From contig CP136068.1 in NCBI GenBank assembly GCA_032622095.1, forward strand, positions 150,857,365-150,921,364: a stretch of 64,000 nucleotides of DNA, written 5' to 3'. Below the pieces are notes generated by a model that was given only the letters and a program-made list of their open reading frames with translations, ran no database searches and was not told the DNA's origin. This DNA comes from Siphonodentalium dalli (taxonomy: Eukaryota > Mollusca > Scaphopoda > Gadilida > Siphonodentaliidae). Below, piece by piece: positions 39,701 to 45,892 of this stretch. Numbering within the stretch: the first letter of the stretch is position 1; each line of letters opens with the position of its first letter. A program made the translations under genes and the position numbers.

Positions 39701-41906
39701 AAGTGTTTTGTCACAAAGTTTCCAAAGCTCACCATAGAATAACTCCAACTAGAAAAATGAAAATATTTCACCCATTCTTGTTTAAAATGGGTTACAAAGT
39801 TACATTTGGAAGTCGGTTAAAAAATCCGACGTGTTTTTTGTTACAAAGTTACCAATGCTTATCAGAGAATAACTCCAACTATAAAAATGAAAATATTTCT
39901 CCTATCATTTTTAAAAAGGGTTACAAAGTTTCATTTGCATGTTGTTTCAAAAATCCGACGTGTTTTTTTGTCACAAAGTTACCAATGCTTATCAGAGAAT
40001 AACTCCAACTAGAACAATGAAAATATTTCACCTATCCTGGTTTTAAAAAATGGTTACAAAGTTACATTTGCAAGTCATTTAAAATATCTGACGTGTTTTT
40101 TGTCACAAAGTTATCAATGCTTATCAGAGAATAATTCCAACAAGAAAAATGAAAATATTTCACCTATCCTTGTTAAAAAAGGGTTACAGAGTTACATTGG
40201 AAAGTCGTTTAAAAAATGCGACGTGTTTTTTGTCACAAAGTTACCAATGATTATCAGAGAATAACTCCAACTAGAAAATGAAAATATTTCACCTTTCCTT
40301 GTTCAAAACGGGTTACAAATTTACATTTGGAAGTCGTTTCAAAAGTGCGATGTGTTTTTTTTCTCTCACAAAGTTACCAATGCTTATCAGAGAATAACTC
40401 CAACTAGAAAAATTAAAATATTTCACCCATCCTAGTTTAAAAAGTGTTACAAAGTTTTGAAACGACTTCCAAATATAACTTTGTAACCATTTTTTAACAA
40501 GGGTAGGTGAAATATTTTCATTTTCTAGTTGCGGTTATTCTCTGGTAATCATTTGTAACTATGTGACAAAATACACGTCGGCTTTTTTAAACGACTTCCC
40601 AATGTAAGTTTGTAACCCTTTATTCATAAGAATGGCGGAAATATTTTCATTTTTCTAGTTGGAGTTATTCTCTGATAATAATTTGTAACTATGTGACAAA
40701 AGAAACACGTCGCATTTTTTAAACATCTTCCAAATTTAACTCCAAATGCCAAAAAAAATAAAATACGACGCATTTGTAAACGGGTTACTGGTCAGAGCTA
40801 ACTCACGATGAAACGTTGAGTTGATTTGTAAAAAACACCACGTATTTGTAACCAAATAACTGGTTACAGCGTCGTATTTTGTTCTGCACCAGAATCTGCC
40901 ATATATGAGAAGGCCCGCCAACGTGTAAGTTAACTCATTGTTTTAAAGTGTTTGAATCTGAATCAGTGATTGCGATGATCAAGGAACAGTGTGAGTTGAG
41001 ACTAGAAATGTGACATGTCTGTGTACATCCTGATTGCAGTGGAACGTGTATACAGTGCAGTGTCCTATATTGAACAGTTCTAGATTGGATAGTGATTAAT
41101 CCATTGAGCTCATGTGATCGCAATGTGTGGAATTTATTCCGAATGATTGTCGGATACACTGTACATGAATCTGAATTATGACTGCAAGAGAATATGAACA
41201 TTATTACGCAGTTATCGACGAGTTACCATCAACATATTGTGTTCTTAATTTGATCACTGTAATCGTGCGTTGTTATTGCCACTTCCCATGTGTGTGGTCT
41301 AGGTGTATATTTTGATTTATTCTCCTTGTCGATTCCCTATGTCGCACCTATATGGCTTTGTATTTTGTCACCTCACATGCATGTGGTTTAGTTGAACATG
41401 TCATGTATTGTTGATATTGGATTACATACCTATCTCGCATGCGTATGGCATTTAGCGTTAAAAAGCAGTGCATTTTTTACTCCATCGCGAAACATATGGC
41501 TAATACAATAATCCAGTGGAATTGCTGCGGTTTCCGTGCCAACATTGCTGAACTATCTCTGCTGGTACAAGACCACAATCCAGCTGTATTCGCCTTACGA
41601 GAGACTCATTTGCAACTAACCGATATTTCTCTTAAAATGATTCCATCTATTCCAAATATGGTCCAATAGTTCATCCTCCCGTAATCAACTGACACGCTGG
41701 TGGCTCTTCAATCCTAAACAATGCGATTTTAAAGGCCCATGATATTCCAAGAATTTCGAGGACTGACATGTCAACACTGATACTAGTTCTTATTTCAGGG
41801 AATGTACGTATCCATGGACGATTTCAAGAGCAAGTTGCGATATCTTCTGTCGTCTTTGAATGAGAAGGGAACAGTGAAGCGAACAGGAGCTAACGACTGG
41901 TGCTAA
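582..41906 (+). CDS. BBOX1-like: Gamma-butyrobetaine dioxygenase-like gene (12 exons, 5' partial)
   Basis: Joined exons: 582-709, 4282-4418, 7223-7281, 8249-8324, 19184-19228, 20108-20232, 20840-20980, 23777-23837, 25025-25078, 34163-34231, 36293-36397, 41799-41906. They give about 369 residues ending in TAA, and all junction phases agree. Seen: an N-terminal Cys cluster CRCEEC (residues 11-16) and His56, matching the zinc site of the GBBH N-terminal domain; H172-Q-D174 and H319 as the Fe(II) triad; R331 as the likely 2-oxoglutarate contact; family strings PPGVQFLHC and RLTHGR. Known for the family: hydroxylation of gamma-butyrobetaine to carnitine, using Fe(II), 2-oxoglutarate, O2 and ascorbate. 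Human BBOX1 has 387 residues, so roughly 20-35 N-terminal residues and the start codon lie on an unseen exon, since the first exon enters in phase 2. A TMLHE-like or other paralogue is possible, but the CxCxxC site favours the BBOX type. The substrate is inferred. Confidence 0.9.
710..4281 (+). other. Intron of the BBOX-like gene
   Basis: AT-rich, with no recognisable coding sequence on either strand. The only structured item found is an inverted-repeat element near 3552-3786. Confidence 0.7.
3552..3786. mobile_element. Possible MITE with imperfect terminal inverted repeats
   Basis: The left arm (3552-3590, containing ATTCCATTCATTTCGATTGG) is similar to the reverse complement of the right arm (3731-3786, containing CATTGCAATGAATGG). 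Both arms include AATGGGcaa-type ends. No clear target duplication was found and the core is non-coding. Confidence 0.4.
4282..4418 (+). CDS. BBOX1-like: BBOX-like exon, end of the N-terminal domain
   Basis: Acceptor atcggcag| and donor GAG|gcaagt, which is a GC donor instead of GT. It encodes DDVKITWKDSDHVGILPISH onward. The His after WKDSD aligns with the fourth zinc ligand (WPDEH in BBOX1). Entry in phase 1 completes a Gly codon; the exon ends in phase 0. No GT donor nearby keeps both frame and homology, so the GC donor is the best reading. Confidence 0.85.
4419..7222 (+). other. GC-AG intron of the BBOX-like gene
   Basis: The donor is GAG|gcaagt and the acceptor gattacag. The intron has no recognisable gene. 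A palindrome-ended inverted-repeat element lies at 6578-7160, close to the acceptor. The open frames near 5110-5411 on both strands match nothing I recognise. Confidence 0.75.
6578..7160. mobile_element. Inverted-repeat element with palindromic ends
   Basis: The left end GTTACATTGCTGTAGATCTG is the near reverse complement of the right end (7133-7160, ctgtatacagatctacacca...). Each end also folds on itself: gttacatt pairs with agtgtaaac on the left, and gttacacg pairs with aatgtaaac on the right. This resembles the paired-palindrome design of the elements at 21829, 24236 and 35649, but the sequence differs. The core is non-coding. Confidence 0.5.
7223..7281 (+). CDS. BBOX1-like: BBOX-like exon, linker to the catalytic domain
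   Basis: Acceptor gattacag|, donor GAG|gtgagc, phase 0 in and phase 2 out. It encodes SGLPESNYEEVIHSDLALL plus a split Arg, corresponding to the LP..dFEDVL..De segment that precedes the catalytic domain in the family. Confidence 0.85.
7282..8248 (+). other. Intron of the BBOX-like gene
   Basis: I see no coding sequence, RNA gene or clear repeat structure here. Confidence 0.6.
8249..8324 (+). CDS. BBOX1-like: BBOX-like exon, start of the TauD-type catalytic domain
   Basis: Acceptor tatacag|, donor AAG|gtatga, phase 2 in and phase 0 out. The encoded WLQQINDYGISLLTGVPTEK matches the family pattern W...l...GI..LTG.P that opens the double-stranded beta-helix domain. Confidence 0.88.
8325..9466 (+). 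other. Intron sequence before the LTR element
   Basis: Part of the 10.9-kb intron. It contains a C homopolymer around 8618-8630 and nothing coding that I recognise. Confidence 0.6.
9472..9963 (-). repeat. 3' LTR (minus orientation), full length
   Basis: 492 bp, beginning TGTACCACTCCCC and ending GTGTTACA on the plus strand. It includes the hairpin at 9614-9649 and the segment that is missing from the partner LTR. The tract before it on the minus strand (AAAAGGTGA) is only weakly purine-rich for a polypurine tract. Confidence 0.8.
13664..13675 (-). other. Primer binding site, tRNA-His type
   Basis: The minus strand reads TGGTGCCGTGAG. The complement ends ...TCACGGCACCA, which is the 3' acceptor end of animal tRNA-His with CCA added. 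It sits 9 bases from the 5' LTR edge. Confidence 0.65.
13685..14033 (-). repeat. 5' LTR (minus orientation), internally deleted
   Basis: 349 bp, TG...CA bounded. It lacks about 143 bp that the other LTR has at roughly 9737-9878. As reverse transcription makes both LTRs alike, the deletion is probably later than insertion. On the minus strand it has AATAAA and a near-perfect hairpin (CCACGACGA ... TCGTCGTGG). Confidence 0.8.
14039..16139 (+). other. Intron sequence after the LTR element
   Basis: Begins with a G-rich tract (about 14091-14112) and a stretch ending accttgccacgaaccttgcg that resembles 42443-42530. No coding sequence is recognised. Open frames around 14729-15526 match no family I know. 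Confidence 0.5.
16149..17000 (-). pseudogene. Decayed coding remnant, family not recognised
   Basis: Read on the minus strand, several frames give protein-like blocks in a consistent order. RRDYVYRAMLSRRVMVTMDI and GGQDDTECRTLIRHLHE fall near 16870-16970, YVTLSSRLGTFTQLKLFV near 16515-16570, and MYLPSPGEWVFGIEQEPVLK near 16270-16335. Stops and frame changes separate them, so no intact protein is present. The order and spacing suggest one old gene copy, viral or transposon-like in feel. I cannot name the family, and the blocks may be coincidence. Confidence 0.35.
17251..17440. repeat. Direct duplication of about 50 bp, 139 bp apart
   Basis: gattttagaaagctatgttc (17251) and gattctagacagctatggtt (17390) begin two similar stretches. 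Each continues with cgctgggc.ttttataaatag. No function is visible. Confidence 0.6.
17846..18230 (-). pseudogene. Non-LTR retrotransposon reverse transcriptase C-terminal fragment
   Basis: The minus strand encodes MVRPIIEYCMEPASQISKHC, then RKATKIVRQIKTLCYRDRMI and YRRFRGDIIEVYKLLNG. After a frame change comes RTRGHNTKLQMP and FFTQRVANSWSSLPDIAVEA. This is the standard end of CR1/Jockey-like reverse transcriptases (VRPilEYa..., yRR.RGDmie.yKil.g, F..Rv...WnsLP). The upstream catalytic part is missing and the reading frame is broken, so this is a 5'-truncated dead copy. Confidence 0.8.
18231..19183 (+). other. Intron sequence, unassigned
   Basis: The 3' part of the 10.9-kb intron. There is an A-rich tract near 18938-18950. 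No gene is recognised. Confidence 0.5.
19184..19228 (+). CDS. BBOX1-like: BBOX-like 45-bp exon
   Basis: A 15-codon exon between acceptor cttccacag| and donor AAA|gtgagt, phase 0 on both sides. It encodes ATERIGPLFEHMYGK, aligning with the kLg.R.G.l..t.YG segment of BBOX1. It is isolated by a 10.9-kb intron upstream that holds the LTR element and LINE fragments. Confidence 0.85.
19229..20107 (+). other. Intron of the BBOX-like gene
   Basis: No gene or repeat is recognised. The open frame at 19639-20028 resembles no family known to me and runs into the next exon's flank. Confidence 0.55.
20108..20232 (+). CDS. BBOX1-like: BBOX-like exon with the H-x-D iron ligands
   Basis: Acceptor ttatgtag|, donor AA|gtgagt, phase 0 in and phase 2 out. 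It encodes TNPINTGYSDAKLHDHQDLP followed by MYEVPPGVQFLHCLK. HQD occupies the place of HTD in human BBOX1, so His and Asp are the first two Fe(II) ligands. This is the exon that most firmly identifies the family. Confidence 0.92.
20233..20839 (+). repeat. Intron with about three degenerate 120-130 bp repeats
   Basis: Related words recur at 20290-20420, 20430-20545 and 20556-20690: agcgttYYttat, atcagcttaRaa, aggtatgt/agatatgt, gacctcaaatgact. They suggest an old tandem duplication. Confidence 0.45.
20840..20980 (+). CDS. BBOX1-like: BBOX-like exon, central catalytic domain
   Basis: Acceptor cgtcaacag|, donor ACAAG|gtaagt, phase 2 on both sides. It encodes FDPVVTGGESTFLDLFFIVE and then the NPTEFDALTKIPATFTRKHY region. 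VTGGES matches VTGGDS in BBOX1, and the NP..F..L..IP.tF segment is usual for the family. Confidence 0.92.
21066..21148. repeat. GA/GGGA microsatellite
   Basis: Runs of gagaga interrupted by ggga, about 80 bp, lie in the intron just after exon 20840-20980. Confidence 0.95.
21829..22274. mobile_element. Foldback element with two inward-facing palindromes (copy 1)
   Basis: The outer ends TGACCCGCCATATCAAATCC and their reverse complement (about 38 bp each side) enclose two palindromes of about 70 bp. Each palindrome is of the form CCAATGCATTCTCTTATATA...reverse complement, with asymmetric centres (gtcgaccataggtcg and cgacctatagtcgac) that point in opposite directions. The roughly 200-bp middle contains an exon-like stretch at 22019-22089. 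No coding sequence for a transposase is present. Confidence 0.7.
22990..23222. repeat. Minisatellite of about 33 bp
   Basis: Degenerate units of the form cccatattcaactcgtatag plus ttaaagttaaca repeat about seven times, with some units truncated. Confidence 0.75.
23777..23837 (+). CDS. BBOX1-like: BBOX-like exon
   Basis: Acceptor tatatacag|, donor GAG|gtgagt, phase 2 in and phase 0 out. It encodes a split Arg followed by DNPVDIEIRKPHIMVNHLGE, the strand pair that in the family precedes the V..inwn.p segment. It joins in phase directly to the exon ending at 20980. Confidence 0.88.
24236..24455. mobile_element. Paired-palindrome foldback element (copy 2)
   Basis: The same two palindromes as in copy 1 (gtgccaatgcattctcttat ... 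and its mirror) lie 70-75 bp apart in opposite orientation. Here the 38-bp outer arms of copy 1 are absent. Both palindromes are nearly intact. Confidence 0.7.
24588..24999. repeat. Tandem duplication of about 205 bp
   Basis: attctgatattcg (24588) and attctgatatttg (24795) start two near-identical copies. Each runs through ggagatgaat, acgccaataccccttcgga and gtagacgtataatatagaaa. The second copy ends only some 25 bases before exon 25025-25078, so it supplies the sequence leading into that exon's acceptor. Confidence 0.85.
25025..25078 (+). CDS. BBOX1-like: BBOX-like 54-bp exon
   Basis: Acceptor attcaacag|, donor GAA|gtaagt, phase 0 on both sides. It encodes VTGLNWQPAHMGPIRVNE. The satellite-bearing intron begins immediately after it. 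Confidence 0.87.
25142..25290. mobile_element. Paired-palindrome foldback element (copy 3, degenerate)
   Basis: Diverged palindromes (tgccgatgcattctcttgta and ccactgcattctattataga) share the spacer words cctaacaatatttaccttgac with copy 4. It sits directly against the satellite-bearing inverted-repeat element. Confidence 0.55.
25903..33470. repeat. 46-bp tandem satellite, about 155-160 units
   Basis: The consensus starts GGTGGATACTCATGGTGGGG, continues TTGTCACACAAGGGGACCTG and ends TATTAA. A 54-bp version has an extra GGTATTAA. Units vary at a few fixed places: CATGG/CGCGG/CGTGG, CACAC/CGCAC, AAGGGG/AATTGG, GGACC/GGACA, TTAA/TTCA. Variants cluster by neighbourhood, as expected from local unequal exchange. 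Because 3 x 46 is divisible by 3 and the unit has few stops, long false reading frames appear on both strands. Confidence 0.97.
31940..33100. repeat. Higher-order 138-bp repeat in the satellite
   Basis: Three 46-bp variants follow in fixed order: CGTGGTGGGG...GGACC, CGCAGTTGGG...GGACA, CGCGGTTGGG...GGACA. The trimer repeats four or five times around 32352-32930. A separate 200-bp block (46+54+46+54) is duplicated near 29800-30200. Confidence 0.85.
33476..34162 (+). other. Intron tail after the satellite
   Basis: A 93-codon open frame lies at 33572-33853 with several Cys and His (SFCCKFHYFNTC), but I recognise no domain and see no splice context. Otherwise nothing. Confidence 0.4.
34163..34231 (+). 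CDS. BBOX1-like: BBOX-like exon, helix before the distal His
   Basis: Acceptor ttctttaaag|, donor AGG|gtatgt, phase 0 on both sides. It encodes DLVPEYYRAIHMFAKAILGS then PYR, the amphipathic helix that in the family reads v..fY.Al..F..l. It follows the 9.1-kb satellite intron. Confidence 0.88.
35649..35836. mobile_element. Paired-palindrome foldback element (copy 4)
   Basis: tgccaatatattgtcttata ... tacattggcctaccaatatt and its mirror partner (gtaagccagtac ... aatgcactgg) form two palindromes. The spacer is shared with copy 3 (caatatttaccttgac, ttgtaagcca). The left palindrome has gained a TA run. Confidence 0.65.
36293..36397 (+). CDS. BBOX1-like: BBOX-like exon with the distal iron His
   Basis: Acceptor taattacag|, donor CAG|gtaaat, phase 0 on both sides. 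It encodes YRLRPGDTLCLNNRRLTHGR and GGERHLQ. The His in LTHGR is the third Fe(II) ligand, and the Arg in GGERHL is at the 2-oxoglutarate-binding position. Confidence 0.92.
36398..36834 (+). other. Intron sequence before the TA-flanked element
   Basis: No gene is recognised. Open frames near 36608-36835 on both strands resemble nothing I know. Confidence 0.5.
36835..38896. mobile_element. Non-autonomous DNA transposon with long inverted repeats, TA duplication
   Basis: The left end AAACCCCTGTCACACTCAGG and the right end (reverse complement AAGCCCCTGTCACACTCAGG) match over about 50 bp. Each is flanked by TA (36833-36834 and 38897-38898). Inside, a second pair of inverted stretches (about 37245-37420 and 38640-38810) each contains a near-perfect palindrome, gcgcttgttttgtgcatgca and its mirror. 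Words such as aacgc/gcgtt recur at high density. A TATA-like agtatatatagcgcc occurs at 37073. There is no transposase; TA duplication fits Tc1/mariner-like or related superfamilies, but the family is not established. Confidence 0.7.
38899..39399 (+). other. Intron sequence, unassigned
   Basis: Contains the word gacgagcgtcctttgacggg and no recognisable gene. Confidence 0.45.
39400..40745. repeat. Tandem repeat of about 130 bp with an inverted tail
   Basis: About eight direct units follow gggttacaaagttacatttg, gaagtcgtttaaaaaatccg, cacaaagttaccaatgctta and tcagagaataactccaacta. From about 40455 to 40745 two to three further units run in the opposite direction (cgacttccaaatataacttt, gtaacc). 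The whole is a large foldable array. Confidence 0.85.
40746..41495 (+). other. Intron sequence before the LINE fragment
   Basis: Starts with short words related to the preceding array (cgcatttgtaaacgggttac). No gene is recognised. Confidence 0.45.
41496..41798 (+). pseudogene. Non-LTR retrotransposon endonuclease N-terminal fragment
   Basis: MANTIIQWNCCGFRANIAEL, LLVQDHNPAVFALRETHL and, after a frame change, HAGGSSILNNAI and STLILVLISGN follow the N-terminus of CR1/Jockey-like apurinic endonucleases (iiqWNc.G.ra...eL, P.v.alqEThl, GG..il.......). The catalytic Glu is in RETH. Only about 100 residues remain and the frame is broken. The fragment reaches the acceptor of the last oxygenase exon. 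Confidence 0.75.
41799..41906 (+). CDS. BBOX1-like: BBOX-like terminal exon
   Basis: Acceptor cttatttcag|, phase 0, 35 codons then TAA. GMYVSMDDFKSKLRYLLSSL aligns with the GaY.dwd...SrLR.L end of BBOX1. A possible polyadenylation signal ATTAAA is at 42023-42028. The exon directly follows a decayed LINE endonuclease fragment. Confidence 0.9.
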   Translation, partial: GMYVSMDDFKSKLRYLLSSLNEKGTVKRTGANDWC

Positions 41907-42737
41907 CAGATACCCGATGTATTGGATTGGTTAAACACAGTAAAAGTGCTCGAAATATTGAGAACGTTCTAGAATATATACAAACTTAATTCCATTTGTT
42001 GGCCTGTTTGTGTCAAATCAATATTAAATGCCCCCATGCTACATCACTGCCACCTCATATCAAATCGATCCGTAATGTTCGAGCCACATGTTAAACATAT
42101 AGTAAGTGCTAGTTTGTGTGTAAAGGTCTATATACTGGCAGTCTTGGCCAACCCAAGAAAGGCCATCTTAACCATTTAACCTTGAGATATCATCTGCGTA
42201 ATTTGATAACATATACATCTATGAGATTAAATTTTACACCACAAATATACATTGAAATTGTTCTCATTGTTTTATTTTCCAACAAGTAATTAGTTGGAAA
42301 TGTGTTGTTTTAGACGAACAGTAGTATATTTTGTCTACTTTTGTCAAAGTTTTGCTCTAAAATAGCCATCAGTCACTGCATCAGTTGGCGAATGCCAACC
42401 CAGTGGGGTGTAAATGCTATTTTGAGAACATAGGAATTTTGTCTGGTTCCAGGGGTGATGTATTTTGGAAATGTCAAGGTGGACACCCCTCCCCAAACGG
42501 ATACCATCTAGCCACGTTCCTTGGCGGGTATGTAATACAAGAGGAGAACAGTTTAGTATGGTCGTGGTAAGCAAAAAAGGGGGTTGACCCAGAAGAAATT
42601 GGCAAAGAAGCGATTTTGGTGTCATTCAACGCGGGAGAATCTCTGGTACAACATATTCAGAATCCAATAAAATCCGCTTTGGGAAAAATCCAGGATCCAA
42701 GATGGAGTCCAACATGGCCGCCGTTAGTCAAAAGATA
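41907..42737 (+). other. 3' flank of the BBOX-like gene
   Basis: Likely 3'-untranslated and intergenic sequence. Candidate polyadenylation words are ATTAAA at 42023 and near 42223. The part around 42440-42530 resembles 14085-14170 (tcaa..tggacaccc.tcc, gccacg..ccttg), suggesting a shared dispersed repeat. No gene is recognised before the tRNA array begins. Confidence 0.5.
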
Positions 42738-43191
42738 CTCTGATGAATTAATTTGGCAGCGCATGGTCGTTAAGTCCCGACTGACGGTTTCAGACCAAAC
42801 CATATCAAACTTGTCGATGCGTCCGCGACGCAAATGTATTTTAGTGTACATTAATATATTTTGTGTTCGTTCTGGAGTGAGCTAATGACGCCAAAAAGGA
42901 GAGAGACATGCTGTCCCTACCTGATGGTCTACAATTGTGAGCAGAAAATGCACAATTGTTTCTTTTTCCCAAGATGCAAAAATAGACAAACGGCGAGATT
43001 TACATCACCCACTCGGTGGCAGATAGACGCGCGCAACGGAGTCTGCATTTGCGAGCATCTCGACCAAGATCCTGAGTGAGCAAAATTGGCGAGAAAATAA
43101 AGTTCCTGTTGACCGTTCGTTTGAGGGGGTGTCATCTTGCTGCCGCGCGGAAGTTGCTTCGAAAAAAACGATGTAAAAACGATTTTCGTTT

Positions 43192-43252
43192 TGGCAGTGG
43201 TGGGATTTGAACCCACGCCTCCGAAGAGACTGGTGCCTAAAACCAGCGGCTT
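43192..43252 (-). pseudogene. tRNA-Leu-TAG: tRNA-Leu(TAG) 3' part, cut by the LINE
   Basis: Holds the 3' acceptor strand, T arm, variable arm and anticodon arm, up to cggctt. The rest of the gene is at 52204-52230, beyond the LINE. It also carries changes in the acceptor (ggcagtgg) and T loop (gatttgaa). Confidence 0.9.
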
Positions 43253-43264
43253 TTTTTTTTTTTA

Positions 43265-45892
43265 TCTTTTATTATAAAATCATTATTATAAGCAATGTGC
43301 TACAGTAACAAACAAAACGACGACATTTATATACACATGAAGTTACAATGAAAACAGTGATAATTCTTATATTTTATATTTGGTTTGGCACTATTTTCCT
43401 AATAGAAAAGCTGTATAGAAGCCTATATTATGTGATATATATCTGGTATACATATATCGGACTTTCCTTGTAGATAATTTCTAAAAAACTAATTTTACTA
43501 CCATGGAATTTTTAACAGTGTTTCCAGGTGTAGCGAAGATAATGTTTCGGTGTGATGTAGGCGAAGTAACTCTAAAATTTCATCAAGTATTTTCATTCGA
43601 CAATCTCCGTGTATCTCCGTATGCATACGAAGATTGACGAGGTTTGCGGAATTGTTCGGTACAGTTCGTACACGTGTTTTTAACTGGAACATAAATTATT
43701 CCTTTAAAAATGGACTAATATATCTACAAAAAGGATATTGTAGTCATATCGATGTTGTCTGTTGTCTCTATGAAGTCTACGGTGAGTTTCATAGAGGAAA
43801 ATAACCATATATCTGTGGGAAAAAGCACTTTAGCTTCGCCAAATTTTCGTGTTGATGTCTTCGACTTCAGCCCTTGGGCTGGATCACGCCATGAATCTCC
43901 ACTCGGGGCGTGAGCCAGAGCAGAGACCCATGGCATGATCCACCCATGTGCCAATATTGTGTGATAAAATGGACACGATATTATGAATATATTTGTTGTT
44001 TCACCATGTAAATATGCAAATTTATAAATTAATAAATATAAATGTAATAATATATTATTAATAATAATAAAATGGTTTGTTATTAATATTATACTAATAA
44101 CACAATTTCCCAGGGCGCCACGGTCCATCAACAGCCCGACAGGAAGGACCAACAACCCGAGGTCCCACCAGAGGCCCGAAACGCAGTTAAGGGCCTCTAA
44201 TGGGCCCAATGGCTGCCAATCACCCATGAATCCTGATGAAGGTCCACCAAAAAACCCCGGCGCCCGACAAAACCATGCCATTACCATTCCGCCTAGCGTG
44301 ATCTCTTGATCGGTGATTTGACCAGAAGAGGGCGGCGGGCCCCACTGAAAACAAAGCCTCAATAACGCCCGCCGTCCGCCTCCAGCCAACCTCACCTCAA
44401 AATTTTGGATACTTAGCGTGCAGGTAAAATACTGTTATTCTACTGGAGAAAGCTCTCTAAGCCTAAAGTGGTAATAATTATTCATAGCAACATACATGTA
44501 CATGTTTATGGTTCTGTACATTTATATTTTGCGACATATTTATGTTAACCCTGTTCCATTATTATAATCGTGAATTCTGAATGGCACAAACCTGTGTCTG
44601 TTTTGCATACAGATGGATTTTTATTTATTTTTTTCTTTCTTTTATTTTTTTTCAGGTAAAACTTATTTGTGTGCTGCATCTGATGAGTCGCGACTCGGTG
44701 ACAAGTTGGAAATTCCAGAAAACTGGCATTCGTGGGATTGGCCTTGAATAGATATTCTTCGGCATGTCGGTTTCACTCCGCTCTGTTCTAGAAAAGCTCT
44801 GCAGACCTGCACTAATATCAGTTATGATGTGTCTTATCCTGTGATACAGTCTGAACAGTGGACCAGTTTTCTTGTATGGCTTAAAAACTGGGATCTAACA
44901 TAATTAGATCAATAATTATATTTTTAGGTGAGAAAAAGTCATGTGAAGTATCATACTCAATGTACTCACTATCTATCTTAATATATAAATATATTACATT
45001 TGATCCTCAGGAAAGTCTGTGGGCTCTGTGAGGTTTCGGCAGCTTTGTATAGTAAATATGGTGTGGCGAGCGCCAACTTATCACTGTGTATCATGCGTCA
45101 TGCTACACTAGTGATTGCGTACTCTATCACAGAACCCAAAGACACCCCCAAGGATAAAATATAAATTTCAATATTTAATATAACTCACAAAAGTACATAT
45201 GACCTTTTAAATGTCTGTGAATGAAAAATTATACAAACATTCAATAACAACACACCTACATGTATACATTGCAATGGAATTATAGACAATTACTGAATTA
45301 TAAATTAAGGTGGAGTCCTTTAGTTTTACATGAGTGTTTCTTTGCAAACTATTACATGTAGTTCAAAGTTGGGTTTCGATAATTAATAATAAAAATAATT
45401 CAGGGACGTGTCTTATCGGTACACGTACATTGGGGTGTTTTGGGCAGGGGGCAGTGCATAAACATGTTTTGATCTTTCAAATGTTAGTAAGAACAAAAAC
45501 AAAACAAAAACTTCTAAAAGCTTTTATTCCTATTGACTTCTGAAATGTTTGAAAAGTTTCAGTTTTTTAAATTAGGGATGTATGCATATAACTATAATTT
45601 TAGGGAGGGGTTTGATTGTATTCCCTCTTCTCGGTCAAGTGGGTCGTTTTCAAAATAGGGACTGATTTGCTATTTATAGGTATGGATCTATTTCTCTATA
45701 TGTATTGTGTATAAGTTGTGTTACATAAAGGGTGGGGGAGGGGGGGGAATTAAAATAAATAAATTAATAAATTGATATTAATATTGACATTTATGAATGA
45801 TCACTTCATTTCTCAGTGATATACCAGTAATACATTAATACATGGTGCTTGCTTGTATCTTATGCAATTCACATATTTCTGCGCTCGTATCA
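43265..45892 (-). other. Long 3' region of the LINE
   Basis: About 2.6 kb between the ORF2 stop and the poly(A) tail, unusually long for a 3' UTR. It includes a GC-rich patch at 44105-44400 inside very AT-rich sequence, and a 223-codon minus-strand open frame (43724-44395) with no domain I recognise. It may be a true 3' UTR, a nested insertion, or sequence carried along from a former site by read-through. Confidence 0.5.

Noticed and set aside
43724-44395. 223-codon minus-strand open frame in the LINE 3' region
   Set aside because: No recognisable domain. Half of it is a GC-rich patch where stops are rare by composition. Kept only as a remark under the LINE.
44680-44725. Possible hammerhead ribozyme (ctgatga ... 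gaaa)
   Set aside because: The core words are present, but the sequence between them (gagtcgcgactcggtgacaagttg) does not place a stem II directly before GAAA. Flanking stems I and III were not found.
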